DNA of 64,000 nucleotides from Scenedesmus sp. ARA3 (GCA_004335835.1 RWJK01001889.1:62001-126000), one strand, 5' to 3'. Numbered from the stretch's first letter, positions 38,356 through 62,399 are shown. Numbers and translations: made by a program. The notes: a model not told the origin generated them from the letters alone.

Positions 38356-39954
38356 GCTGCAAGCCTTCAGCCTTAAGGGGTGGGCAGAAGGCCGAAGACG
38401 CTGCCGCTGGGCGACTGCAGCAGCAGAACAAATGCTGCGGCAACTGTCTGCAGTGGCTTAGCATGGGGAGGGAGATTTGGCAGGGATGCCTGCAAATCGG
38501 CTGGGCAGGATAGATGGGCGCCTTGAAGCAAAGTTGGTGGTACCGTCACTGCTGGATGTGTGTGTGTGTCTGGGGGCTGGTGTATGTCTGCAAAGCGTCT
38601 ACTATTGCAACTGATGGCATGAGGGCCTTCATGGAATGTGGAATGAGAGGGTATTGGCAGCTGAAGCTTTAGCTGTAGCTGACTGTGTGGGCTGGCATGC
38701 AAGGAGGTTCGGAGCATTGCATATGCTGCTAAGGTGCATGCATGTATGTCTGTCGAGAGGTGGGCGGTTGGTGCTGCTACTGATCTCTGTGTACACAGGT
38801 CTGACGTCACTGGATTCATGAAGTGCCTGGTGCAGTGCTTTGCCTGCCTTGCTTACATGTATACAACCATTACATGTCAATCTGTGACCACACAAACAGC
38901 TTCAAGAAGTGCTGCTGCTGCCTCTTGGTTTGCTCTGCCATCCATTCAGCCAACATACCAACGTACCAACAGATACTGCTTATGTGGCCAGTGCGTGTGT
39001 CCCCAGTTTGTGTGTGGGAGGTCGGAGCATTGCGTCCCCCTTGGGCAGAATTGGCAGCATTGTAGCATGGCAGCATCCATTGACCTTGTAGCAAAGCCAG
39101 CAGTCTGTTTGTGTTGGAGTCCTTTGCATTGCTGCGTTTGCTTCCTGTCTGATTGTGTGAGCTCCAGCTTGTCATGTGAGGAAGCCAGTGGCAGGAACAG
39201 CGGAGGAAGGAGGCCCATGCTGCAATGCTGGGCGCGTGTTATATGACATGTTATGTTGATGGATACTTGTTTGTGTGTGGTTCTGGCTATGCGTCTGTGT
39301 GGCCTGTGCCAATGCATTGTTAAGACCGGTGTTGTTGCCGTCTGTGGCTCGTTATGGGGTAGCAGTGCAATCAAATCACTTGTGTGCCAACAGCTGCGCA
39401 GGACTTGCATCAGAGAACAGAACTGCTCTAGATCCAGGCCTTGTGTGCAGGACCTGTGTTATTTTGCACGAACATGGCAACCCTGCTTACAAGATGGGTG
39501 ATGGCAGCAGAACTGCTGCACGCCTGTTTGAGTGCAGGTGTTGGTGTCAGAGGTGATCTGCAGCGCTGGTAGTCCCGTTAGTAGTCATTGTGGTTTGTGG
39601 TTCGTATTGTTCCTTGGTCCCTGGTGGTACTGAGTTTATATTACAACAGGTTATTGGATTGCACTGGGTACACGTGTCTGTGAAGAACCAGTGCTTGTAC
39701 ACTCTGTAACGTTCAAATGTGCAATTTCTGTCGAAGATTTTGAGGGTCCCGGCGCAGGTTTTGAAGCGTATCCCTGCAGTCACGATCCGGAGTGCGCAGT
39801 AGTCCGCCGCCAATGCCGCAGCTTTTAGGACATCTCATGGCGCTGCAACTCAAATATTCAAGTTCAGCTGCCTGTGGCGCCCCGTATCGCCGGACATCAG
39901 GCTGCATACGGCGCTCAATGGCTTGTTGCACATGATGAACCATAAACCACAGCA
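38356..39954. other. Convergent 3' region between PFOR and the epimerase-like gene
   Basis: No gene is recognisable. It should contain both 3' UTRs. The first clear TGTAA on the plus strand is at 39704-39708, and on the minus strand at 39641-39645, 310 nt past the epimerase stop. If both are used, the two transcripts overlap at their 3' ends. Confidence 0.5.
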
Positions 39955-40551
39955 CTACTCACTGCCGCCGGCAAACAAGCATTCCAGGTCTTCAGCTGCA
40001 AAGGGTGCAATGCTTCCTGCATGCATCATCGCCAGACCCTCCCTGTACGTTGGTGCCAGCAGCTGCACACCCAGATCCAACTTCAGCCTGTCATTCCTCA
40101 CCCTCTTCTCCTCGAGCACTTCTGCCCTCCTGCTGCCCCTGCTGCTGCTGCTGCTGCTTTGCTCCTGCTGCGGCTCCTGGTTGGCGCTGCTGCTGCTGCT
40201 GCCGTCTTCAGGCAGCCCTCCCGCCTGGCTGTCAGCCAGCAGCTGCAGCGCATACTGCTCCACATCACCTCTCGGTGCTGGCTCGTCATCTACCACGTCA
40301 ATAACATCGACGTAACGGCTGCCGACCTGCAGCCCTGGCCAAGTGAAACCCTGCCCACCCTCTTCCTGCTGCTGCTGCTGCTGCTGCAAAGGGGTTTCAA
40401 ATGTGCCGGCTGGTAGTGTTGTGCTGCTTACCAAGCTCCTGCGCTGCATGTCAGCCAGCACTGCTTGAGCGACATCGGCCACATGGCAGCGGGAGGTGAA
40501 GCGCTGCTGCCCGCGCCGTGCTGCACTGCTGTTAGGCTTGGCCTGTGGGGC

Positions 40552-40601
<50 letters not shown>

Positions 40602-42320
40602 GGCAGGGGCGGCAGCAGCAGCAGCAGCGCCAGGGGTGGCAGCATAGGCAGCGGCAGGGGCGGCGGCAGCAGCGCGCACGCTGAGAACCCTGCCAGGCGA
40701 TGCATGCCTGTGAGCTGCAGCATGCTGCTGTCTGGGAGGTTGGCAGTGCGCAAGCACAGCGCAGCAGACAGACAGCCGGGGCAGAGCTTGTGGAATTGAA
40801 AATGTCCAGCAACGCCTCCTGTGTTAACAGAGGCAGCACTATTGGCCGCATGTTGCCTGTTGCTGCTGCTGCTACTTCTGCTGCTCCTGCTGCTGCTCAC
40901 CTGCGTCTGCAGGTTGTGCAGCACGCTCCTGCGAGGGCCGTAGATGCCTGCAAGACAGCAAGAAACCAGAGGCAGCATGTCCTTGGAGGATTTTTGCTGA
41001 TCCAATTGGTAGAACACAAGTTAGCAGCCAAATGTTTGTGGCGCAGACAAAGCTCAAGCATTCCTGCTCACACTGCGGGCAGCTGCTTGGCTGATCAGCA
41101 TCAGGCAGGGCGGGAGTGTGACACCAACAGCCGTGCAGCAACCCAATCCAAAACCAACAAAACACTCTGTCAATGGGCAACGCATGTCAAGGCAGTCCAT
41201 GTTCCTCACACCACCCCAACACGAGGAGTAGCGTGGTGGCAACACGAGCATGGCAGGCCAACACCACCCCAAACATCCAAGCTGCCAACCGCAATGCCAC
41301 ACCAACGAAGCGCTTGAATAGATTACATATAACCAAACCACACCAGCTCATACACCAGCACATAGCGCCCCGCGCACCTCCAAGCCTAAAGATGGTCAGT
41401 GGCAGCTGCAGCTGTGCCGCCAGTGCCGCCCAGGCTGCCTCTGCCTCCAGGCGCACCAGCCCACGGCCTGTGGCAGTGCGCGGCTCACAGCTGGCGGCGG
41501 GGCATTTCGTTTTATTGTTGAGGGTGTGCAGGTGGCAGCAGGACAAGAGTAGTGAGAAAAAGGTAGAGGAGGATGCTTGGGGAGGGCGATCGGAGTGCTC
41601 TATTGCTGCATGAAGGAAGGAAGCAAGCCAGCGCAGCTGCAACTTGCATATGATATGCATGTGTTGACACATGGTGCACAGGCGCCTAGGCTCTCAAATG
41701 ACAAAAGGGGTGAAGAAAAACGACGGGCTGCCTCTGGTCTGTTGCGTGCTGCACTGCCAGCGCACCTCTCATCTACCCAGGCACCCTGCCAGTCGCCGTA
41801 CACACCTGCAAGCGTCACTCAGCGCAGCGCAGCACAGCATAGTACAGTCAGCACCACAGAACAGCAGCACAGCACAGCAAAAACCAGCGTGAACGCAGCA
41901 CGTCGCGATCGGGTCACAGCATGCCCAGCACAATCAGACACACACCAACTCTCACGACAGTGCAGCATGCAGCACAGCAGCAGCAAGTTGCCGTGCATAC
42001 AAGGCTGGTCATGCACAACGCCTCTGCGAGCTGCTGGAGCTCTGTGTGAGGGGTAAATGCCGACTGGCTTGAACTGCTTCATCAACAAATTACACTTGCT
42101 TGCTGTAAGTGCTGTTACATCTACAGCCAAATATAGCCAACTTTAGCCAAAACTAGCATGGGGCTTGTCAGAGCCTAGCTGCACCACACGCTGAGGGTCC
42201 GGGCGCCGGCCCTCTGCTGGCCAGCAGCATGCGAGATTGAGGTGCTTGTGTCACTGCAGCCAGGCTTTCCATGGAGCTGGCTCGGCCAAATTTATTACAG
42301 CAGCATTACACGCCACCAAT

Positions 42321-42360
<40 letters not shown>

Positions 42361-43238
42361 CCTGTGCTGCTGAGGTAGCCCAGCCCCCTGATCTGGCAGC
42401 CAGGGGCGGCAGCAGCCTCCCTCAGCGCGCGGTGCTGCGCCTGCAGCACCTGAAAGGCGGGAAAATAACAGTTGAACATCACAGCACAGCATGCACACAC
42501 ATAGCGGAGTGGGGTTGGGCTCACTGATTGTGTGCAGGTGCATCTGCCGCGGTGCTGCGCCTGCAGCACCTGCATGATGGAGAGGATGCATCCATCGCAG
42601 CATGCACAGGTGTACACGTAGCAGAGTAAAGTGCGGATTGTGTTCGAGTGCGAAGGGCTGTGCCACTGGTTCTGCTGTTGTGTAGTTAACAGCCAGCACC
42701 TCCAACAAGTTGCCGGTATAATGAGTGGCGGCAGATTGCTTCTAGTTGCACCGCTACAGATACGGATCTACAGGATCACAGTGCACATGGTCTGCTGTTG
42801 GGTTGGGAAACAAATCAAACTCACTGGGTCGTACAGCTTGGCGGCCACAGGCGGTATGCTGGTCACCACATAGGTTGCTTGCTGCAGTGCCTGCATCCCG
42901 TCATCACTGCAGATTGGCAGTACACCAAAGTCACCGCAGAGTTAGCTTAGTTGGACATGTACAGACACTGCGTGCAGCAGAAGCTGTGAGCTGCTCAGCC
43001 ACTTGCTGCACATTGAAGCATTATATCTTCAGCATGCTGTGAGTAAATAATGCAGCAAGCCTTACTTGAGCTGTTGCTTGCTCGCTGGGTCGAACAGCAG
43101 CAGCTTGTGGGTATTTGAAGCCAGAGGGGCAAACTGCTGCACACGCCTGGCCGTGGATACCACGCTGATGTCCCTGCAACAGAAACATCGAGAAGATGGC
43201 AGGTGGACTCACGCTGTGCTTGTTACAACGGCAGTTGC

Positions 43239-43282
<44 letters not shown>

Positions 43283-43378
43283 GCTGCTGTTGGTCAGTAC
43301 GTACCGCGCCTGCGCTTGTCTCGCAATGCCTGTCGATGTGTAACCCAGCCCAAAGTTGAAAAGGGACTGATTGGCCAT
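39955..43378 (-). CDS. NAD(P)-binding epimerase/dehydratase-like protein (extended SDR, YeeZ-like)
   Basis: Rossmann-fold protein of the NAD-dependent epimerase superfamily; the substrate is unknown. Exons: 43378-43305, 43173-43066, 42906-42825, 42449-42362, 41805-41766, 41490-41378, 40947-40901, 40542-39955. Phases agree; 379 aa. The N-terminal nucleotide loop is FGLGYTSTGIA. TYVVTSIPP is the usual beta-4 region. YLSSTGVYGDWQGAWVDE matches the YISSTSVYG...GAWVDE signature of this subfamily, and FRLGGIYGPRRS follows. RFTSRCHVADVAQAV and DVVDDEPAPRGDV complete the C-terminal substrate domain, and EKRVRNDRL...PTYREGL ends the homology. A Gln/Ser-rich insert lies near the C terminus. Intron 4 appears to use a GC donor. 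No transit peptide is evident. Confidence 0.88.
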
Positions 43379-44016
43379 TGCTGCTTTGGCTTGAGTGAAC
43401 GGCCTAGAGCGTCAAGCTAGCCGTGCACAAACAAAATGGGAAAGCACGCTTCGCGATGGCTGCCTGTCACCGAAAGCGCAGGTGAAATTTCCGATCAGAG
43501 TGACTAAAACACGGCTAAAGTATCAGATGACCCGCGCAACACTGCCAGCATGGCATTGAGAGCATGAACTTCACACCTGACAATGACAAGCGGTTCTGGC
43601 AAGGGTTCAGTGAGAAGCAATAAGACACAGCAGCCATTTGCTCCCCTGCGATATATTTGGGTAGATGTTTTGGTTTTCAGTAGCGCTTTACATATGGCAC
43701 TTCAGCGGGGAGTTGCTCCTGCACAGCATTTGATTATTTGGAGAAACCGCACGCTTCTGCCTTGCCTCCTCAGTCACCAAGTGTGCGGTGACAGGCCCAG
43801 CTGGCGCCAAGGAATTCATAAGTAAAAGTAGTACAGCCACAAGTGCAACTTCATCCAACATCACCTGGATGCTATTCAAACCATCACACAATGTCACACC
43901 ATGTCACACCGATGGTGTGACAAACCTCTTACACAAAGGCGCGGCAGCGCTGCACAAGCGGTGCTGACATATCCTTGCCTCTTGCTGCTGCTGTCAGTGC
44001 TGCTGGACTGCCGTTG
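43379..44016. other. Intergenic region: epimerase promoter and MYND gene 3' UTR
   Basis: No coding frame with recognisable content. TGTAA on the minus strand at 43929-43933 lies 84 nt past the MYND gene stop and is its likely poly(A) signal. A short near-repeat of CACACCATGTCACACC type lies at 43880-43915. Confidence 0.55.
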
Positions 44017-45465
44017 CTAGCAGCTCGCTGTTGCTGCTGCTGCTGCTGCTGTTGCTGCCAGCTTGGCCTTGCTCCTGCACAGCACCTTGTGCCACTTCCA
44101 GTGCTCCACCTGGCAGGCCTTGCAGCTGTACCTGGCGGCAGCAGCAGCAGCACCAGAAGAAGAACTGATAAGGACCAAGCTGCATGTGTCACATTTGCTG
44201 ACTTACCACCCAAAACAACAAGCTGCAGCCACGGGGCCAGCAGCTGATGGAAAGTTCATGCAGTTCATCCTGCAACGCTTACAGAGTAGCTTATGTGGTT
44301 TTCTCTGCTACCTGTACCAGTGCTGCGTTTGAGGTGTGTCTTGCAAGTAACGCGTGTTAATGGCTTATAGTCATGGCGTTTAACCAGCAGTGTACTCTGT
44401 TTAGTAATTCTTCAAACCGAAAATGAACCAGTCTTTCACCTTGCCGCCCTGCACCTGCCACACACGCAGCCCTTGCCTCCCACCAGCAGCAGCTCACTGC
44501 GCTGCGCCAGGCTCACGCAGCCAGGGTTGTTGCAGGCGCTGCTGAGCGGGATGCAGCCCGCTACTGCCTGCGCAAAGGCGCGCAGCTGTTGCATCACACC
44601 TGCCTCCTGCAGGTTTGCCAGCTGTGGTGCTGGCTGGTTGCCAGCAGCTGCGGCTGCATCAACAAGCAGGCCACCTAGCACTCCTGCTGCTGCTGCCTGC
44701 TTGTCCGTCAGCTGCAGCAGCATGTCTGCTGGTATACCAGTCACCTCCAACTGGCCCGCCAGTTCCTCTACACAGCCCTTGCACCAGCGCACCAGAGCAT
44801 AGCATGCCGGTGCCAGGGCCCCCTCAGCACCACTGGCTGCATCAGGCGTCCCACCAGATGCCTGGAACTGCTGAGGACCGCTAGCAGCGGCCTCAATGCA
44901 CTCACCACCACAAACAGGCAGCGGCTCAGCAAGGCTACCCACTGTGCAGCCACCACACCATCTGCTGCAGCTGCTGCTGCTGCTGCTGTTGCTGGCTCGG
45001 CTGAGCGCGCTGCCAAGAGGCGCTGCTGCTGGCTGCCTGAGCCTGTCCGGCCGCTGCTAGAGGTGCTCACACTGCTGCTGCTGCTGCTGCATGCTTGCTT
45101 GTGCTGCGTTATCGCCCGGCTCACCAAGCAGCATGTATCGCCGACACCGCGTGCCAGACGAAGCACAGCACTCACCGCCCCTGGTGACTGCGGAGCGTTT
45201 GCGGGGCACCAAGCATTCTTGAGGCAGCTCCCTTGCAGCGCAAACAGCTGGTCCAGCAGCTGCCGCCCACCATGTTGCTGCTGCCGTGAGCCGCTTATCA
45301 GCTGGTGCAGGCATGACCGGCCCGTATCAGTCTGACTGATGCTCGCGAGGCAGCCTGCATGCATGACTGCCCCGCGCCGCTCCAGTAGCGCCTGGGGTGT
45401 GTCCAGCTCTCGGTTGTGCCTCAGTGCTGCCTCAAACGAGCACAGCAGCAGACGTGGGTTGCTGC

Positions 45466-45503
<38 letters not shown>

Positions 45504-46239
45504 CCGCAGATGGCGGCAAAGAGGGCCTGGCAGTAGTCGTTGTCATCTGCAGGCGAAGAGGAGTGATCGTGAAGGCAAAGGTCATGTCATGCACAACACT
45601 TTCATTGGTTGTGCTGTCTGTTGAGCAAACTAATTAACAGTGTGCTCGACTGCACCTGCTGTTGCATGTGTGTCCCCACATACTAAGCGGTAGTATCGCA
45701 TGTGCATCATCACACACCCCAACAGATCCGCAACAGTACTGTGACTAGCCATGGCATCTATGGTTGCTGGGGTGGTGAGCGCTGCAACAACAGGCTGTGG
45801 ATGCTGTGCTCATCGTGAATTCTGTCTAAAACCTTGCAACCCCTTCACCGCATGAATGCACCATAGCTTGAGAACAATGTAACACGTCTGCATATTTGGC
45901 TGAGCCACCTGCATGCCCACTCACCGCATCTTGCAAGCAGCAGCAGCAGCAGATTGGCCAAGGCACGATCAAGACATCTTCCAGCGTTGGCATTCTCACC
46001 AGCGCAGCTGGCTGGGTCAGCCGGCACCTGCTGCAGGTGTGGCAGCAGCTGCAGCAGCAGCGGCTGCAGCAGGCTCTGCTTCATTGAGATCATTAAGATG
46101 CCACGATCAAACCGCAGCAGCTCCAGCAGCGCGGACAGGCTAGACCACTTGAACTGGATGCTGCTGGCCAGAACTGCAGACTGCACTATGACCAGGGCCC
46201 ACCGCGGCAGCAGGCCACCAAAGAAGCCCTGCGCCTGCA

Positions 46240-46276
<37 letters not shown>

Positions 46277-47124
46277 AGCAGTGGTGCAGCTGCTTTGGCA
46301 GCTGTGCATGCTGCTGAAAGTTGGCTGAGCACCACCAGCATTCGTACTGCTACCAGCACTGCGGCTGCTGTTGCTGCCGCTGCTGCCACTGTCAAGCACT
46401 GGCAGTGCATTTTTGGCCTGATACTCCAGGGTTATGTTGATCAGCCGTACTGCGAGTTCTGTGCAGCTATCAGCCTTAGCAAGGACAGCAGCCAGGGCAG
46501 CTGGGGATGCCAGCACCTGCTGCAGCTGAGGAAAGCCGGCCGCCTGCAGCAGCTGCGCTGTTGAACTGTTGCCGGCATGCCCACTGGCCCATGATGCTGC
46601 TGCTGCTGCTGCTGCTGCTGCCTGCCGCTGTGAATCGACAGCCCTGGTGCTCTGAGTACCGCCACCACTGCTGCGGCTGCTGCTGCTGCGGCGGCGGCAC
46701 AGCAGGCATGCCAACTGCTGCACGCGCAGAGCTTGCGCAGCAGCAAGCAGCCGCAGCAGCTCCGTTGACCGCAGCAGCTGCTTTGTTGGTGGGCCCTGGC
46801 TGTCCTGATCATTGACCTGAGGATGCACCGCAGCATCTAGCGCCCTGCTACCCAAAGAAGAGCAGCTAACCTCTGCGATCAGGCCGCTGCACACCTGCAT
46901 GGTTACGTTGATTGGCCACAGGATGTCTTCCTGGCGCGCTGCTTTGACCAGCACTGCTACAGACAGCCGGACAGCCGGTAGGGCAGCTCGACAGAGCCCG
47001 CTGCTGCAACTGAGCCAGCTGTGGCAGTAGCTGCTGCTGCCGCTGCTGCTCTCTGGCCATTCCTGTGCCAAGACATCCAGCAACTTCAGCAGAGCCACTG
47101 CTAGCTCCATCACAGCGCTGGCAA

Positions 47125-47159
<35 letters not shown>

Positions 47160-47918
47160 AGCAGCTCAAACATGTGTGCTGCTGAGCCGTATGCAGCAGG
47201 CAGAGTTGTCAGCAGCCCTGCACAGCAGCATTGACACCGCGCAGCAAGGAAGTGGTCAGTCTGTGTGTGGAGGCTGCCAGACAGCTACAAGAGCGTTGCT
47301 GTCAACAGCGTATGTCTCCTTGCCACCAGCTGCTGCACCCTGTGTGATGTGCAAATGCAACCCTGCATGGCTGCAAGATGCAGTGATCTGCTGCCAGTGC
47401 AGACAGCCGGCTGCTGTGGGGTTTGCCAGAGACGCATCAGGCGAATAATCAGATGCAATAATAATCAGATGCAATTGCTCCCCACAACAACTCCATGCAG
47501 CTGCAGTTGCGCTGTGATGCATACCTGCTGACTGTGCCGCCACAGCAACTTCCACCTGCACACGCCTGGTGTCGCTGGCGGTATATAAGACGGCCATGGC
47601 TGCTGCTGCCTCACAACACCGTGCTATGCACAGCAGCCCCTGCCTGTTTGCTGCCAGGCTGCAGTAGCTGCTTTCTTGAGTAACCAAAGCTAAGCCTCTG
47701 CTAGCTGCTGCAGCCGCACTCTTGAACAGTGCTAGCTTATCGATCGAGCTGCTGGCAGCCACTTTCAAGCCGAGCCGCTGTTCACCCCGCTGCTCAACGA
47801 CTGGCAAAGCTTTGTACAGCCTCGGCTGCAGCTTGCAGAACACATGCATGTCGCCCCCTGCCAGATCCTTGAATAATTTGCAGACTTCTGCATACGATAC
47901 AACTTGGAGGTGTTGCAT
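44017..47918 (-). CDS. Large MYND-type zinc-finger protein, green-algal type
   Basis: Exons 47918-47525, 47217-45925, 45546-44906, 44870-44440 and 44131-44017 join to 957 aa. Most of the protein is Leu/Ala-rich helical sequence with poly-Gln and poly-Ser runs (for example AEWVALLSRC-like AAQWVALLSRCLFVV). The C terminus is a MYND finger: CNNPGC (889-894), CVCGRC (911-916), YSCKACQ (921-927) and HWKWHKVLC (930-938). MYND fingers bind proline-rich partners; the partner here is unknown. I recall many paralogues with the same CNNP...SE..LV...C layout in scenedesmacean and related algae, which supports the taxonomic guess. The break between exons 3 and 4 (44871-44905) is only 35 nt, so that junction needs checking. 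The start is the first ATG of the open exon 1. Confidence 0.8.
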
Positions 47919-49275
47919 GTTGCCGCAGCTGCCGTGTGAAAGGGCCCCGCGTTCAAACTTTTTCAAAAGTGATCAGGCGTGCAGGAGATTGCTGTATGCT
48001 CAGAAGACAAGTAAAAACGCGCGCTAAAGCCTGCAAAGTCACTCCAGCATGTGCACGTCTGTGTGGTTTGCACTGTCAACGCGATCACTGCCAATCTGTC
48101 ATAACAACTGGAGCCCCAAACCTTGGACTGGCATCCTGCGCGTTGAACTGGTGAGACAACACCAATTGTGGAGAAGAGGCTCGCAGGAGAGCAAATTAAG
48201 CCGGCATGTGGTTTTAGCAGCAACAGCCCCTGTTTGCAGCAACCATGCTGGCCTCATGCTGCTCATTCAAGGTCCTTTAGGGTGCTCTGCATCTGTGAGC
48301 CTTGTTTTCATGGAATACGAACCAAAGTCATAACCATATACGTCCGATCAGTCTTCGCTGTAGAGAAACTTATGCAGCACGTGCACGCATGTCGAGACTG
48401 GCACAGCTGCTTTCGCACAGCACGTGATTCATCCAACAGCAGAGGCATGCAGAACAACATCGTGGCCGGGACGTATGCTGCTGCACCACATGCTGCTGCC
48501 AGCAACATTGTAGCACCATCACCTACTTTGAAAGCTTGTCGATCTGTTATATACTGGCAGTCCAACAGTGCTGGCACGCAAAGAGCTGGCCAGCGTTAGC
48601 AGGTGCAGCTGAGTGCAGCATGCTGTCTTGTAGCCGCTATGTGGCACATGACAATGCCTGATGGAATGCGGTGCCAGCTTCTCCAGTGTTGGAGGATAGC
48701 TGATAAATGTCATCTGGATGTCCACCTGAGCCTGAACACTATTTGGTTCGCACTGCAGCTGCGTACATGCTCTATCTCTGGCTGAGGAGATAGCTCTGGC
48801 TTTGCACCGGGTGCACTTGGGACTCCCCCGGTGACTTTGACCAGAGTACTTCATTTGCGACTTTTTCGCATCGTACCCATCAGGCTGATCTTCGCAGAAG
48901 TAATATGATGCACACATCGAATTGCGGCGTAACTGCCCGTGAGACCTGCTGGCGTCGCTGCCAATCTGCACCTCGGCTCGACCCGTATCACCGTTCCATA
49001 TTCCGACCTGCTCAGCAGAGCAATTGCAGCAATATATGTAACCACCAACATAGATTGTAACTTTTTGGCAGCTGTGGTGTTGTTCCCAGTCGTAAGGGGC
49101 GAAGGCACTGCACTCGGTACACGCCCTTGGCACGCTCGTCACAATACCTCTGACAGCACCAGCCATATTAGTAAGCACTTCGATGCTCTCGTTGTGCCTT
49201 TGATATAAGCGAGAGGTTGCAGGCTGCCGTGTTGGTCAGATCGGCTTTGGGCGCGCAACTGATCGGCCAATCAAC
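47919..49275. promoter_or_regulatory. Divergent region between MYND and subtilase genes
   Basis: This 1.36-kb segment must hold both promoters. It lacks the CAG-rich texture of its surroundings. A minus-strand frame at 48519-49166 is described separately. I see no clear TATA box or repeat. Confidence 0.4.
48519..49166 (-). CDS. Possible Cys-rich protein, unrecognised
   Basis: A 215-codon frame starts at an ATG (MAGAVRGIVTSVPRACTEC). The first 135 residues have balanced composition with paired cysteines (CTEC, CCNC, CTRC) and little low-complexity sequence, unlike most chance frames here. The later part looks less protein-like and may be intron or UTR. No family is recognised, and no splice model was attempted. 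It lies between the divergent MYND and subtilase genes, so it could also be promoter DNA that happens to be open. Confidence 0.3.
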   Translation of the reverse strand: MAGAVRGIVTSVPRACTECSAFAPYDWEQHHSCQKVTIYVGGYIYCCNCSAEQVGIWNGDTGRAEVQIGSDASRSHGQLRRNSMCASYYFCEDQPDGYDAKKSQMKYSGQSHRGSPKCTRCKARAISSARDRACTQLQCEPNSVQAQVDIQMTFISYPPTLEKLAPHSIRHCHVPHSGYKTACCTQLHLLTLASSLRASTVGLPVYNRSTSFQSR

Positions 49276-55904
<6,629 letters not shown>

Positions 55905-57433
55905 AGCTGGCATGGGGTCTGTCACGCTTTTACAGGAAAAGTGGCATTCTGTATATCACCTTGAGGTTCAGTCTTGTGGAAGAGCAGGGTTTAGCGTGCC
56001 AGTCAAGGCTTGCAGAAAGCTGGTGATGGGCATATGCATGCTGTCTCTTGGGATGCCAGTGGATCAGGTCAGAGCGGTGAGGCAGGTCCCAGCCTGCTTT
56101 CATGTGTCCTTGTGTCCACACTATGAAACTGGTTGATTCAACTGCTGGCGTTGATGGCCTATGCGTTTGCTGGGGATACCGACTTGCATACATTACATTA
56201 CATTACATTACATGCTCCACTCAACGAGGAGCTGCACAAACAGCTGCACGTTTTGTTCCTGCTTGCAGCGTTGGCTGCCTTGGAGAACTCCACAATTTGC
56301 TGAACCTGTTGACCGCATTGCGGTGGTGTATCATCAATTTGAATATGCATTCAGCGTGTTTTGTATAATGTCAGGTTCGCTGCAGGCCACATGACTGCGC
56401 TGCGGCCAGTGTTGGCTGTGCACAGGTTCAGCTGCCATTGGAAATTGGTGGGCCCAAGTTCTATGCATACCACATGGGTCGTGTCTGATTTTGCAAAACT
56501 GCAGCTCAATTGCAGTGCATGCAAACTGTTACACTGTAACCGGGGCGTGTACATCTGGCGCAAAGCACTGCATAATGTCACTGTGTGCTGCAGTGCTGCA
56601 CTGCACGACCCCTTCCTGGTCAAACGCTGCGCCCCTTGCTTATGATGATGAAACGCTGCGCCACGCATCTGACACAAGTACCATGACAGGCAAAGGTGCA
56701 TACAATAAAAGCACGAAACGGCCTTTCACCAAAACCAGGAACCAAGTGTTGCACAGCACGTTGGTTTGCAACCAAGCACTACGAAATTGCAGTCATGTAC
56801 ATGTGCTGGCCATCTCGCCTTGCAAAGTGATGCCGCAACTGCTGAGATAACAGAGCAACCGGGGCATTACAGCCACTAAAAAAAGCGCTGCATGCTTTCA
56901 TTGATTCTTCAAGCTGGATTCACTGCAGAGCGCAGCTGCAGCCAAGCTATGGTCGTGAATGACGTCAGCAATAACCCAGCAGAGCGGAGGGGATGTCTCC
57001 GAGGTGCCAAAATGCCGCTCTGTTTAGCCGCCTTGAGCGCAACCCCAACACATATGTGTCTTTAGGTGACACGCTGTATGCAGTGGCCGACAATCAGGCA
57101 CAAATAACATCAATTGCATCCCAGCTGCATCTGCAGCAGTCAATCATGCAGCAATGGCTGCAGGCGAAGCACAGTGACCACTCACAAGCCCAATCAGCAC
57201 TCAGAACCAGGTGCGGCAGCGCAGCGGCTGTCAAGGACAGCTGTAGCACTTTTCCAACTCACTGCTGCTGCTTGCCTTATATCTAAAGGCGCTCACTCAA
57301 GAAGTACATGTCACAAATCCGCTGCCACGAAGGTGGAAGCTGCTGGAGTTTGGGGACAAGCTGGACGCCCTGCTCAAGATGGGGGTTGCCTGGCCTGATA
57401 CAACCATTATAATCAGGGTTGAGGCCTCATGCC
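55905..57433. other. Convergent 3' region between subtilase and OPR-like genes
   Basis: No gene content is recognised. A plus-strand TGTAA at 56535-56539 (about 630 nt past the subtilase stop) and a minus-strand TGTAA at 56867-56871 (about 560 nt past the OPR stop) are candidate poly(A) signals. The second ATTAC element lies here. Confidence 0.5.
56189..56250. repeat. (ATTAC)n pentanucleotide repeat with a conserved flank, copy 2
   Basis: About 25 bp of the same ATTAC repeat is followed by CATGCTCCACTCAACGAGGA and an AGCTG-containing end that parallels copy 1. It lies downstream of the subtilase stop, 2.2 kb from copy 1. Confidence 0.9.
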
Positions 57434-62139
<4,706 letters not shown>

Positions 62140-62148
62140 CTGCGATAT

Positions 62149-62153
<5 letters not shown>

Positions 62154-62193
<40 letters not shown>
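62154..62193 (-). repeat. (CTG)n tract before OPR exon 1, about 40 bp
   Basis: Sense CTG repeat followed by TATATCGCAG, so it can be read either as the end of an intron before a 3' splice site or as an Ala-coding run in an N-terminal extension. Confidence 0.85.
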
Positions 62194-62195
<2 letters not shown>

Positions 62196-62399
62196 GTTGA
62201 CAGCAGCATCTAGCACCAGTGGCAGTATCCTTGCAGCAGTGCTTTGCAGTACAGGAACCGATAATAGTGTTGCTTGAAAGCATCCAGTGACGCCGGCGCT
62301 TGCTTGTGTACTCTGCGCAGCTGCAGACGAGTGATGCTGACAGTTCCAGAAGGGCCAAGGGTTGTTTCAAGCAGCGGTGGTGATGGATCGGCGCATGCT

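Noticed and set aside
38734..39246. 170-codon plus-strand frame after PFOR
   Set aside because: It has no recognisable content and lies in the presumed PFOR 3' UTR, with no sign of splice sites in phase.
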